Shown: positions 10,951 through 23,213 of the stretch, in pieces
Layout of the letters: the number at the start of each line of letters is the position of its first letter
How positions within the stretch are numbered: the first letter of the stretch is position 1
Source of the DNA: Morchella semilibera
Lineage: Eukaryota; Ascomycota; Pezizomycetes; Pezizales; Morchellaceae
Direction of reading: 5' to 3'
Assembly: GCA_009192285.1 (NCBI GenBank)
Contig: CM018603.1
Location: forward strand, 3,464,588-3,528,587
DNA length: 64,000 nucleotides
The notes under the pieces: model-generated
Seen by the model: only the letters and a program-made list of their open reading frames with translations
Database searches by the model: none
Told to the model about the DNA's origin: nothing
Made by a program: the position numbers and the translations under genes

Positions 10951-12807
10951 ATGAGTTTTTTCGCCAAGTTTAATAAGACCGGAACGACACCAATAACTCC
11001 GCAGAAGTTCACAGTCAGACTATTAAAGTAGCCTCTGAACCGAAATCTAAACCAATAGGGCCTTTACCAAACAAAGCTGTTACTGCAGCGAGGGGGGTTG
11101 GGGAGTCGAAGCGTGATAACGGTCGGACCACGCCACTACACGATTCTAGTTCGAAACGGCTGGCATCCTCCTCTCGGAAGCGCAAGCACTTTGAACAGTC
11201 TAAAGGCACTTCTTCTTCGCTAGACTTACTGAAACCTCCGAGCCCTCAATCATTGTTATCCTCCAGGAATCGCTACAGACACTCCTCCTCGAGATCTCCG
11301 TTATCTCTACGCCTCGAGTCCAGTGACGAGAGTTCCAGCGATGGTGATAATACCGATGAGCGAGCATCCAAGCGTTATAAGAGTGTTTCGCCTGCTGCAC
11401 TCTCGCAGTCCCATGACCGGGATTTAGTAAACCCACAGAGCTTCCGGAGTATGTCAACATCGACCAGTTCTGAGAGTAGTTGCTTTGTTCATGCGGACCA
11501 GATTGCCAACGTCAGTAACAAGGCTTGGGTCAAGAATAGTACGCGCGGTATGCTTTGGTCTCAAACCTCGGTGTATAATAAGAAGAATACGGCTGATGGC
11601 GTTGAGATGTAGTCTTCAAGAAATCAGACAATAAGTTGTTGGATGTCAAGCTCCAATACCCCGGGATATCACAATCTGAGAGGTAGTAGTAACTCCGGGA
11701 CTAGCCCAATAGGAACGATTTCTAAAATTTATTTTATAGATACCAGCTTGTTCAGCACAACGATGCAGATGAGTTCAACCCGATTGCAGACATATTAACC
11801 ACCATGGAGCATGTTGCAAACCATCTCCTTACCGACCCACAAGCCGATGAAATATTTTCTGAGACATCCGGTGGCTTAGTTTACTCCCTTCGACGTGCTT
11901 TAAAAAATAGCGAACCTACCAAATTTCACGACGGCATCGAAAGATATAATCGCCTTGTGCGAAAGTACCGGAAAGACGGGACTTTCAAAACAAGGATCGC
12001 GAAAATGGGTGCGCTACCATTCTCACTAGTTGAGCATATACTTGCTCAAACGTATGCCCGTACTGTAGCCCCTCAAGTAGAAACTCTAAAGGAGTACGTT
12101 GCGTTCTCAAGTACAGTTTACGGAGAACTTCTGCCTAAGTTTACAACAAGGCTGTTTAAGGATGCCAATTTGACCATGGACAAGGTGTTTGTGGATCTTG
12201 GAAGTGGAACTGGAAATGTCGTACTTCATGCCGCTTTGGAAATAGGATGTGAAAGTTGGGGATGTGAAATTATGCCAAACGCGATTGCCCTTGCGCAGAA
12301 GCAACACAAGGAATTCGAGGCCCGTTGTAAGATGTGGGGCGTAAAATCCCGGGGAAGTGAGACTGGAAAGAGGCGACTTTCTTGAAAATCGAAGAATCGC
12401 TGACGTCCTGAAAAGAGCTGATGTTTTGGTGAGACCCTACCGTCCTGTTTTTGAGTGCTGTAGCGAGGGTTTTTGTGATTAAACGCTAGTTACCTAACCA
12501 TTTTTCATACATAAAGCTGGTCAACAATTACGTCTTTGACTCCAGTTTAAATCAACGCTTACTCGACATGTTCCTGGATCTAAAGGAAGGGGCGAAAATA
12601 CTTTCGCTAAAACCATTCGTTCCTGCGAATCATGTCATCACCTCACGCACAGCTGGAAACCCAGTTAGCAGGCTTAGACTCGAGGAAAAGGAATATTTCT
12701 CCAATTCAGTTTCGTGGACTCATGCGGGCGGCAAATACTACATTCAAACTGTTGATGAAAGTATGTTGAGAGACTTCTATGACAAGGAAAAGAGCCAAAC
12801 ATCCTGA
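10951..12807 (+). CDS. DOT1: Histone H3 lysine-79 methyltransferase DOT1
   Basis: Methylates H3K79 in nucleosomes; acts in the nucleus in silencing and checkpoint control. Exons read 10951-11682, 11740-12428 and 12517-12807, with GT-AG introns of 57 and 88 nt, giving about 570 aa. The N-terminal third is Ser/Arg/Lys-rich and low in complexity, as usual for fungal Dot1. The catalytic domain shows DEFNPIADI, the SAM-binding DLGSGTGNVVLHAA loop, GCEIMPNA, LVNNYVFD and FLDLKEGAKILSLKPF, ending in YFSNSVSWTH. The start is the ATG of MSFFAKFNK, a typical Dot1 N-terminus. One-base frame slips are needed at about 11015-11025, 11609 and 12345-12350 (net one missing base). The protein aligns well on each side, so assembly error is more likely than pseudogenisation. 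Convergent with ATG16. Confidence 0.9.
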
Positions 12808-13276
12808 AGAAATAAACCAACAACCCGTGGCCGTTGGTTTTACCTATCATTAGTCAGGTGCTCGTCCTTCTAGTGTCTGCGTTCTTCTCTACGGTTTGTC
12901 TCTTTTCACCTTTTCAGGATTCGCAGTTTATCATCCTTGTGGTGTCATGATCGTTTAACGGGTACTACATAGCCACGGAGTTTGGCCATGAACTTGTAAT
13001 ATACCTCTTCTACTCTTGTTACTGTTGTACAATAGTGATGCGGCGTAAGCAATGCTGGATCTTTTTCTCTGATTTAGCTGACGACCAGTGCTCGGCTTGG
13101 CGGGCTAATGAGTGTTTACTATCAAGCAAAGGTATTGGTGAAGTCTAGGTTCTATAACAGATAACCATGTTTTGTAGTTGTAGAGGTGGGTCTAGAACAG
13201 ACCTATTTATATAACAACAAACCTAATCACGGCATATCTCCCCCTCAAGCGCAGAGACTGCCTCATTAAAGCATGT
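12808..13276. other. Intergenic region between convergent DOT1 and ATG16
   Basis: About 470 bp shared by the two 3' ends. No further gene seen. Confidence 0.5.
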
Positions 13277-14081
13277 CTATTCCCAATTAGATGCTCGGTT
13301 CATGCTTTCAGCCTTTTTTGCCATCTCAGCCATGTATCGATCTACAAGTTCCTCATTCTCTCTCCGCACAGCCTCTTCTTTTTGGTCAGCATGTTGAGTT
13401 CCATCGTAAGAGTCAAAATTTCATCTTGTAACTCCTTTTAAACCAGGTTGTAAGAATAGTATTGCCATTAGCATCCGAGAATAATGGGAATTGATAGGAA
13501 AGAGAAGAGTAGGGGCAGATGGGGTGGTCATTGGCTAACCTGAATATGCTTGTTTTTAGCTCGGACTTCCTCTTCCAGGTCTCTAGTTCTGCGATCTAGT
13601 CGGTTCCGCTCTGAGTTTATGCGGTCCTGCTGCTCAAGCTTTCTCTGGAGCGAGTCTTTTTCTTCGCTTAACACTTTGAGACTTAATTGTAAGTGGGCCT
13701 TGGACTGTTGCGCGGCGGTCAAATCGGCTTTTAGCTGGGAAAGCCCTGCAGTAGCGCCCCCTTGATCCTTGGCTTCCGGGACTTCTTCTCCGGATGTATT
13801 AGAAGCATCCCTGAATAAAGTAAAGTCATGAGTTGATGCAGTGCGGGATGCTAGACGAGAGTCTAGCATGTATATGTTAGACTATTCAAGGAGACCGATT
13901 ACTGTATCGGCGAACAGTAGAAGACACGGGAAGAGGAGGGGAGGGTACAGGCAGAGATAAAATTGTCATGGGACTTCTCCCTTTTGTCGCGCTGGGCAAG
14001 CAAATTCAAGAAATCTGTTCTCCAAGATGAGGTCGAAGCATGAGCAAATGAGGTTGATAATGGAATCGTTGACATAGTCAA
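13277..14081 (-). CDS. ATG16: Autophagy protein 16
   Basis: Atg16 binds Atg5-Atg12 and positions the Atg8 lipidation enzyme on the forming autophagosome. Exons on the minus strand: 14081-13949, 13862-13540 and 13434-13277, with introns of 86 and 105 nt, giving about 204 aa, the usual size in ascomycetes. The N-terminus has the Atg5-binding helix pattern (WRTDFLNLLAQRDKREK, then AYSRLASRTA). The rest is a coiled coil, ending in MELNML and RRENEELVDRYMAEMAKKAE, the conserved dimer region. One base appears to be missing in an A-run near 13385 in the last exon (ACCAAAAAG expected with one more A). Both sides match the family, so I take it as a base error. Confidence 0.85.
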
Positions 14082-14446
14082 TTGAGTAGAGATGAGGTGT
14101 AGTTGATAGTCGTACAGGCTCTACAGGTTGGGATTAGTGCAACAACCAAAGGTATGCAGTTGGGTTAGGGTGTAGGATTAATTTTCCGAAGTCACGCGCG
14201 CATAGCAACGAACGAATGCTACGGGGTTAGGGTTTAGGATTACTGTGTACTCGGTGTGTACCAAAGTGATGAGAATGTGTGAGTGCGACAGGCTGGGGCA
14301 ATAAAACCTGCCAAGAGTTCCTATCTCGAATTGGGGGAGGACTTTTCCAAGGTCCCAATCAAAAAATCCGGGAAAAATTCCGGAAGTATATATAAAATAG
14401 TATATCTATTAGTACATTCTCTATATGGTATTTGGGTACAGATTTG
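14082..14446. other. Upstream region of ATG16
   Basis: Probable ATG16 promoter side; contains two GGGTTAGG-type repeats (near 14162 and 14223). No gene recognised. Confidence 0.4.
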
Positions 14447-14602
14447 TGTGACGGAGTAACCTGACGCAAAGAATAAGATGACAATAATGACGCAGAAGAA
14501 CCCGAGGAGCACAGCCTAAGTGATGAGGGGACCGACGAAGATAAGGGTAACACCGGACAGGTACAAGCACAGGCACCGGCGAAGGCAAAGGCAAGGGCAA
14601 AG

Positions 14603-15227
14603 TGTCCTGGCGTCTTGGCATCGGTCCCGAAGGTTCGGTAGTCGAAGCGGTGTTGTAATCGTTTAGGAATGGTTAAGCGAGGGGGGGGTGTGCTAAAGGA
14701 GGTTGTCGTCATTTGGTTCTAGGAGGTTCGATGGCGTGATGGATTTGTAATGTAATAGCAGAGATGGTGGGGAGGGAATGTGAGGTGTGGATGCGATGGG
14801 CTTCTGTGGGTTTCTATGAACTGATGTATGAGTCATAGCGGACTGGTAGGGGGGAAGTGTTAAATAGCAGGGTTAGATGTTTTCCTTAGTTCTTTCTTTC
14901 TTTTCTCTCTGTCTCGTCTTCCTGTTATCTCGGTATATAGGAATCTACTCCTATCTCTAAGCCATAGCTCCTCGTACCAAAGACTCTGTCCTCTTGAAAG
15001 AGGAAACCCATAGTACCTCTCATCGTTCTCGTTGAGGTCCATTCGGTCCTCACTTTCCCTGTCCTGCGCCTTTGTGCCCCTGCTCTTGCCTTTGCCTTCG
15101 CCGGTGCCTGTGCCTGTCCGGGGTTGCCCCTGTCTTCGTCGGTCTCCTCGTTGCGTAGACTGTGCTCCTCGAGTCCTTCTGCGTCATCATTGTCATTTTC
15201 TTCTTTGCGTCGGGTTACTCCATCACA
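14603..15227 (+). mobile_element. Solo LTR (625 bp) inserted in the chromovirus 3' LTR
   Basis: Starts TGTCCTGGCG, ends CCATCACA, and is flanked on both sides by CAAAG, an exact 5-bp target duplication. It lies in the opposite orientation to its host LTR (14447-15714). Confidence 0.85.
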
Positions 15228-15826
15228 CAAAGGCACAAGGACATAGGGCAGGGAGAGTGAAGACCTGATGGACCTCAACGAGAACGATGAGAGGTACTAT
15301 GGATCTCCTCTTTCTAGAGGGCAGAGTTTTTGGTACGAGAGGCTATGGCTTCAAGTTGGGAATAGGAGTAGATTCCTATGGACCGAGATAACAGGAAGAT
15401 AAGACAGAAAGAAAAGAAAGAAAGAACTAAGGAAAACATCTATGTCCACTATTTAACACCTCCCTCCACTAGTCCGCTATGACTCATATATCAAACCATG
15501 GAAACCCATAGAAATCCATCGCAACTACACCTCGTATTCCTCCCCACCATCTCTACTATTTTACATTACAAATCCATCACATCATAGAACCTCCTAGAAC
15601 CCGATGACGACATCTTCTCCTCAGCACACCCTTTCCTCGCTTAGCAATACCTAAACAATCGCAATAGCGCTTCGACTACCGACCCTCGGGGCTGTTTGCC
15701 AAGACGCCGGGACAGATCAGGCCCCCTCCTAGGGCCTAGCTCCCGATAGGCTTAGGTTTCGAAGGATATTGACGATGAAATAACTGTCGAAGTTCAGGAC
15801 TGTACTCGAGATTGCTTGATGGTTGC

Positions 15827-16459
15827 TGTCCCGGCATCTTGGCATCGGTTTTGAGGGTTCGGGAGTCGAAGCACTGTTGTGATTGTTTAGGAATGGTTAA
15901 GCGAGGAAAGGGTCTGATAATGGAGGATTGTCGTCATTTGGTTCTAGGGGGTTCGATGGCGTGATGGATTTGTAATGTAAATACCGGAGATGGTGGGGAG
16001 GATTGTGAGGTGTGGGTGCGACGGGTTTCTATGAATTTCTATGAGCTGATGTATGAGTCATAGCGGACTGGTGGAGGAGAAGTGTTAAATAGCGGGGTTA
16101 GATGTTTTTCTTAGTTCTTTCTTTCCTTTCTTTCTGTCTCGTCTTCCTGTTATCTCGGTACATAGTAATCTACTCTCATTCCTCAAACCATAGCTTCTCG
16201 AACCCAAGACTCCGTCCTCCAGAAAGAGGAAACCCATAGTACTGCTCATCGTTCTCGGTGAGGTCCACCCGGTCCCCACCCTCCCTGCCCTGCACCCTTG
16301 TGCCTTTGCTTTTGCTTTTGCCTTTGCCGGTGCCTGTGCTTGTGCCTGCCCAGTATTGCCCTTGTCTTCGTCGGTCTCCTCGTCGCGTAGACTGTGCTCC
16401 TCGAGTTCTTCTGCATCAACACCGTTATCTCCTCCTTTGCGTCAGGTTACTCCTTCACA
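15827..16459 (+). mobile_element. Solo LTR (633 bp) inserted in the chromodomain region
   Basis: Starts TGTCCCGGCA, ends TCCTTCACA, with GTTGC and GTTAC flanks (imperfect 5-bp duplication). Chromodomain-like sequence of the host element lies on both sides. Confidence 0.8.
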
Positions 16460-18965
16460 GTTACCAAGAAGGTTCTTCATATCCAACGTATTTGACCAAA
16501 TACTCCACCTGTCGCCCCTTCTTTCTCGAATCCAATAGCTCGGCCACTTCCCATTCAATCTCTCCTTCGACTTTCACAGCTGGAGGTGGTTTAACAATTT
16601 CCCCGGGGACTGGATCAATAATCACCGGCGATAGCAATGAAACATGAAACACTGGATGGATTTTCATGGCAGCGGGTAGTTCAAGCTCATAAGCATAGGG
16701 GCTAACAATTCATTTAACCAAATAGGGCCCGACTTGCTTCCAATCGAGTTTCTTTGAGGGCCGCTTAGTTTCAATATTTCGAGTAGAAAGCCAAACAGAA
16801 TCACCGACCACATAATGAACTGCTGGAGTACGATGTAGATTGACCATTTCCTCCTGTATCTTCTGATCCCTAAACATCTCAGTCTTCAAAAATTCAAAAA
16901 CCTGGGACATCTCCCGTGCCAGTCCATTAGCCTGATCCTCATTCACTGTCTGCCCATGTTGTAATGGTCCGAATGTCATCCTCGGATGTCTCCCGTAATT
17001 TGCTTGGAAGGGGGATATATTAGTGGTCTCAGAAATGTGATTATTCATAGCAAACTCGGCAAGGGGAAGGAACTCCGCCCAGTTATCCTGTTGATATGAT
17101 ACATAGCTGCGGAGATATTGTTCCATGATTGCATTGGTTCTTTCCGTTTGCCCATCAGCTTCAAGTTGCGGATGAAAGACGGTGGAGTATCGGGGAGCAA
17201 TTCCTAGACGATCACAGAGGGTCTTCCAAAACTCACCGGTAAACTGTGTCCCCCAGTCTGAAACAATAGTCTCTGGTAGCCCATGTAACTTCCATACCTG
17301 CTCCAGGTATAGACGAGACAGATCTCTGGCGTTAACATTTTCTGTTGTAGGAATCAAATGCTTCATTTTCGTTCACCGATCCACTACCACAAGTATAGCA
17401 TTAAACCCATTGCTCTCTGGCAGCCCTGTTACAAAATCTATAGTAACATCCGTCCAAGGTCCTTTGGGTACTAATAGCGGTCGTAGGACTCCTTGAAGAG
17501 GATTATGACTCGCTTTGCTATGCCGGCAAGTGTGGCAATTCTGAACATAGCGGTCTGTATATTTCCACATAGTCGGCCAATAATAGTTCTGGCTCAGGAG
17601 TTCCAATGTCTTGATCGTCCAGGATGTCTAGCAGAGGGTTTATCATGATATTCCGTAGCAGATAAAGCTTGAGTTCATCGTAATCAGGGACATAGAGTGT
17701 GTTCTGGTAAAGCAGTAACCCCTCCTCGCTTTCCTTACACTCCGCCAATGAAATCTCTTTCGATTGTCGGACGCCGTCTCGGAGCATGGATAGAACTTTT
17801 CTTGGGAAGCTATCACACTGGTAAGCTTCATTAAATAAATCAAGTACGGGAGACGATCCTTCAGCGGGTTCATTTGACAAAGAACCCGCTAACAAATCAA
17901 TCTTTGAATCTAAATTGTCCTTCTTCAGAACCACTCGACTTTGTTGTTCCAGTCTCTCATCCCCTTCTTTTGGTAAATCCTTAGGCCTCCTGGTCAGAAT
18001 ATCAACCTTCCTTCCCTGCTTTCCGGGCCTATATTGAAAAACAAAATCAAACCGAGACAAGAACTCCGCCCAACGGGTTTGACGCCGATTCAACAATTTG
18101 GTTGACATAAAATACTCAAGGTTGCGGTGATCGGTGAGTACTTTTACTTGAAATTGAGCTGTCTCCAGATGGGGTCTCCATTCCTCAAAACAACGAATAA
18201 TAGCCAACAATTCCTTGTCATAGATCTCATAATTACATTCCGCAGGCGAATGTGTCTTAGAGAAAAAAGCGACTGGGTGGAGTATTCCTTCCTTGTCTCG
18301 TTGTGATAATATCCCTGCCGACACATAATCCGACGCATCGGTTTCCATGATAAATTCCTTCTCCGGATCAGGATGCATCAATACTGGAGCGGTGGTGAAG
18401 ACAGTCTTGAGTTTCTGAAAGGCTTGTTCAAACCTTTTTGGGTCCACTCAAACCGTACATGCTTCTTCGTTAGCGCAGTCAATGGCCGAGCTGCCCGTGA
18501 GTAAGCATAGATAAAACATTGATAAAAGTTGGCAAATCCAAGAAACTCCTGAACCTCCTTCACTGTCTTTGGTGTATCCCAGTTCACGATCGTCTGCATT
18601 TAAGCAGGGTCCATCTTCATTCCCCCAGGAGTCAAAATCATGCCCAAATATTTTGTTTCTTGTACACTAAATTCGCACTTCTCTGGTTTTAGGTGAATCT
18701 CGTTAGCATCAGCAAGATTCAAACTCTCTCCAGAGGCTTGACTGGGTCTCCGGAGGCCGTTGCCAAGGCAATTACCCTCCCGTCTCTCCTAATAACCTCG
18801 CTAACCATTTGTTGCCTCCCGAGTCTCCCGATGGCCTCCCGAGCCTTCTAGAGAGTCTCCTGAGCCTTCTGTTACCCTCCTTACCTCTCCTGACACCCTC
18901 GCTAATTGTATGTAGCCTCCTGAGCCTTCTGTTACCCTCCTCTCCTGACACCTCGCTAATTGTTT

Positions 18966-19654
18966 CTCGCCTCCCGAGCCTTCTAGAGGGCTCCCTAAGC
19001 CTTCCAGAGGCCTTCTGAGCTTTGATTAGTAAGTTTCGGAGGCCACCAACAACCTATTTTCACGCAAAAAACATATACAGCTCTTGATGGCTACCCCGCC
19101 GCTTCCGGGAGCTTCTGGCCCTCTGCGCCTTTGTAAGGGGTTCTGGAGCTCTCATGAGTCCCCAATCTAGATCATATTGTTTTGTTTATTATCATGTTCA
19201 TTTTATTCTAAATACATTCTATGCCAGCTGAAGTCACTCGAGCCTTTACGAAGGCCTCTTGTACCTTTCTTCAGGCCACCAGAGACATTGTCACTATATA
19301 TCAAACTCATTCTACGTTATCAAATCTATCCTCGTGTTCACAAGCCATTGACCCTGTCCCAATTCGAACAAATGAGTCATTCCCAAAACACTACTAATAG
19401 TATTAACTACCCAAAACCTTTGCCGAAAACGCCTTGCAACTCTAAGAAGACCATGTGAGCCGTCTAGAAGACCCCTATCCTTGGCTTCCAGTAGCTCTAC
19501 AAGACAAAGCTGATATGTTTTCGTCGATATACTGTCACGTATCTTGAATATTGCTCGTACAACTTGAAGCCCTGGTAGGCGTCCCTAAAGGGCTCCCCAC
19601 GGCTCCATTGTGGCCACCTTAATCCATGCCCAATTATTTCGAGTCGATCCTTTC
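18966..19654. other. Low-complexity CTC/GAG-rich DNA
   Basis: CTCCTGAGCCTTCT-type motifs thin out to the right. No coding evidence. Confidence 0.4.
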
Positions 19655-22600
19655 CTAAATAATGCCTCTCCCGTACACCGTATATTGTGTATCTCGTAAA
19701 CTGTCAGGCTTCTGAAAAATTGGTTCTGGCACCTGTAGGCATTTGAGGCACCCCACTGAGCACTCCAGAAGGCTCAATAAGCCTTGTTCTCCCCGGTTCA
19801 GGCCCTGACCATATTCCGACACCGCTCTTGCTAGTGTTCTTCTATTGATTTTAATCATATCGGCGATATCAGATAATATGTGGGGTCCACCGTCGGGGGT
19901 CGACATCCTAGGTTCCGGGTGTTTATCATCGTCTAGGAATCTTTCGTTTGTCCTTTGTGGGTCCTCGTTTTTGAATACTTCCAACATGCCCCGGAGGCTC
20001 TCTCGATGGCTTGGGAGGCCCTCGTAATGTTCTGGAAGACTGACAACGATATCTTTTAGATTTAAGACCCGTATCTCTATAGCCATACGCCTTGAGTGGT
20101 AACCGAGAATCTGAACTGTTGCGTCGACCTTATTGGAGGCTGCATAAGCCATCTTAATTTGTTGCCTATGAGCTAACTCGCTCACATCGGTTGAAAACAT
20201 TGGAATATTACCAAATCGCTCTACATGCGCCCGGAAGTGTGAAAGAAGATGCATTTTTAATGAAGTTGAAATGAGAAAAGCCTCGCGAATTTCCTGTCAA
20301 GCTCCGCCGTACTCGCACGGCACCACTGCTCTACATGGCTCCTCCCCGAAGCTCCTCTACCTCAGCTTGGACAATCCACTGCACACGACCATTATTTATT
20401 TGGAGCCAGCGCCGTTTTGTTCGACTTCCTTTGCCTCTTCCTTGTTCGTTATCGGCTCTAAAAGTTACCCACGAAACACATTTCCTCGTATATACCTTGT
20501 TCCGACAAGATCTAAATCGGACGATACCGGCCATGTTCGCTCGACAGGAATAGTCACTAGGTGTCTTTACTTTTGTATGCGCTGAACCGTTGTAACTCTG
20601 CTGTAATCGCCACTCAAGTGGGTAAATCGATTACGGTTGATCGAACACAAAGGCTCAAGGCTGATCTTCCCGACAACAAGTCGCTCTTTGCGAAGCTTTG
20701 GGGGTTCCTAACCGTAAGCCATGCGCAACAAGGCTCCTAATAGAACTAATTCCGGCCCGATGATGAACGCAAATTGTCTCTTTGTACGCTTCTGCCAAAA
20801 ATGACCGTCTACAGGCATTGCTTACCTCGATTCAAGGCCTTCTCGATAATGTGTCTACGGGTAACCAATAGCCCAATAAAGCCATCTGCGCGCGGTTAAG
20901 GCTATAGAGCCTAGGACGGGCCCTCGAAGCCACGCACGTTAAGTCATACAAATTCCCATCTTAAGTCGCTCCCCGATCAATGTGTTTTTTTCATAAGAAA
21001 TGAATTGAATCCACCTTCATCATGATGTCTATCACAAAACTTCCTAGGCCGAATAGAAGCATAAAGTCGCATTTATTGCCGAATCCATAATTCTCCGGCT
21101 TGTTGACTTACTCACATCTCTACAAATCCATAGAGGCCCTCATCTTACTACGGGCCTACAATAGGCCCACAAAGCCATCTGTCACGAGAGCTCTGTTGTT
21201 GTGCAAGGTTATTTACGGAACCACCTACGGTATTTCATTACGGGGTTGCTGCGTATCTAGACTCTACTACCCCTCTTAATAAACAGCTCTACCAATTTCT
21301 GATATATCCTGCTCCCATACAGAGCTATCTGATCACTCGGCTCGAAAACGACCATTGCTGCTGTAGCCAGTGGTGCCTAGGGCGCCCCTTGAAGCAGCTC
21401 CTACCGGCAGGCCCTTCGAAGATTTCAACTTTTGGCCGCACCCTCAGTGGGCAGGCAACTTGATCGCTGCGATGAGGCGAGGTTTTAGCAGAAGCACATC
21501 TCACCCACGACCGGGGTCGACTAATTTCTGGTTGATCCGTAATCCATGAACATAGTATCGGATAACATAGGCGCACATAGCCATCAGCGCATGTTATAAG
21601 CTCACCCCTTTCCGCAGGGCCCTGAAAGTTGCCTTCGAAGAACCTCCCACGCAGAGGACCTAGGTGAAGGCCATCTGGCTCTGCCTCCCAAACCGGCGTG
21701 TCTCGTTCGTAATGCATTCCCAACCTTGGCGATGAGTGGTGGCAGACTTTGGCGCTCAGAAAGCTAAGGGAAGGTTAAGACTCCTCGAATGATCCGTAGA
21801 TAGAGGGTTATTTCGTGGTCCGAGCGGTGATATTGCCAATCGTTAAGGTACTTACTGGCCAAGCCTTCTTGTCTCACCACAGTCCCGAACTCGTCTAAAA
21901 TGAAAATTCAGTGAGTGTGTTCCGTCTGACTGCCACATTATTCAGCGCCTGCTACGCCAAACCACCTTGATCCTCGGAAGGGTATTCTATAACATTTGTG
22001 TTACTTGCTGGTCTTGTGAGACGGCTTGCCCGCTTACTAATTAATATAGAAATTATAATGCGAACCGTGGCATCTCCCACCATCCAAGTCTGCCGTGTGC
22101 ATCTTTCACCCATACCATCCGCTCCCCCATTTCATTTGTATTCATAATAGGGTTGAACTTACACCCAAGGAACCCCTAAATTGGCAACGTGTCCCAAAGA
22201 ATGAAAACGCACATATTTCATAGCTGGCTCCCTTGTAGTTAGTAAGCCGTTCTGAGATTTTTCTGCTCCGGCGGCCATTTTCTCGACCTCTGAAAGTACT
22301 CCACACTCTCTTTTGCCCCTTAAACCGGCCCCCTAACCCCGACATCAGTCTCGATCCGAGGAGCGTCGGCACCATGCCTCTTTCCATGTGCCTTGTTAGG
22401 AGCCTCTTGTATGGCAGGCGCCCGTACGGATTCGGAAAAGAAATTTCGTCTATTTGACCCCTGAATACACTTCGATTCTTTTGTAGTCGAAACCACCAGA
22501 ACGCCGCATAACCGAAATATCCTCTGCTGAATTCGAATTTAAAGGCTGCCCATGGGAATTGCATCACACCGAGAGGCTTATTCCGCAAATGCTTACACTT

Positions 22601-22955
22601 CATATATCTACAATTGGGCTCATTACTATCTACTCCCCTAACGGGATATAAGAAGGCGCGCCGTACTTTACCCTAGCCCTGACTACGCTACCCTTCGGTC
22701 ATATGGTAAGTGTTGCTCCAGATTGAACCGCGTGGATCCCAAAGTATGATCATCATTCGATTCAGTATCGGATTCGCTTTCGTCTGGTATGTTCAAATGT
22801 CCACCCTCGTGGGGACTTCCTGAGCCTTTGGGAAGGCTCCGCGAGCCCTCAACGGGAGTCCCTGAAAGCTGCCTGTTGTACCACCCGCGGGTCCGCGATG
22901 GGTGGACTTTTGAGAGATGTCGATCGAAACTACCAGCATTGGCGTGCTCCGTCAT
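19655..22955 (-). pseudogene. Remnants of a Plavaka-like (KDZ/CMC-type) transposase
   Basis: Three separated minus-strand open frames carry motifs of the large fungal Plavaka-type transposases. At 22955-22683 there is a zinc-finger-like N-terminus (HLSKVHPSRTRG) and an acidic SESDTESNDD linker. At 21723-21325 there is a block with ITCADGYVRLCYPILCSW. At 20254-19655 there is a C-terminal block with HFRAHVERFGNIPMFSTD and SELAHRQQIKMAYAASNK. The order and strand agree with one gene of about 3.3 kb. Intervening sequence is too decayed to read, with many stops. I assign the family from remembered motif patterns, without a search; a KDZ relative is the main alternative. Confidence 0.5.
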
Positions 22956-23213
22956 GCAAAGTATGGACGAGTCGTGGATCTCATTGCTGATATCAATATT
23001 GTGGGAGGCTTCAGGAGGCTCTTGGAGGGCTTTGGAGACTCTGGAGCCCCTGTGGGGCTTCCTGAAGCCTTCCTAGGGCTTGGCGATGCTCAAAATCAGC
23101 TCTGGCTCAATCGTGGGGGAGCGTCTGGGCGTAGTTTCTATAATGCTGGCCCCATGACAGCCCTTGTTGTCCTGCGACGAGAGATCATCATTCTATCGTC
23201 ACTAACGTTCTGA

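Larger units (their letters stand above)
14447..18706 (-). mobile_element. Ty3/gypsy chromovirus, 3' half with its 3' LTR
   Basis: Fossil copy on the minus strand. Going 5' to 3', the parts seen are the end of reverse transcriptase, RNase H, integrase (zinc finger HTCRHSK side, then the DWGTQFTGEFW core) and a C-terminal chromodomain. A polypurine tract (GGAGGGGGCC) follows, and then an LTR starting TGTCCCGGCG at 15714. This adjacency identifies the ~630-bp repeat found solo elsewhere as this family's LTR. The 5' half is absent because a CATCAGCAAG element begins at 18707. Two solo LTRs of the same family have inserted into it. It is clearly broken, with several breaks besides the insertions. 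Confidence 0.85.

Noticed and set aside
10951-12807. DOT1 as a pseudogene
   Set aside because: All family motifs and both introns are intact; only one-base slips disturb it, and similar slips occur in ATG16 and LIG4. Base error is the simpler reading.
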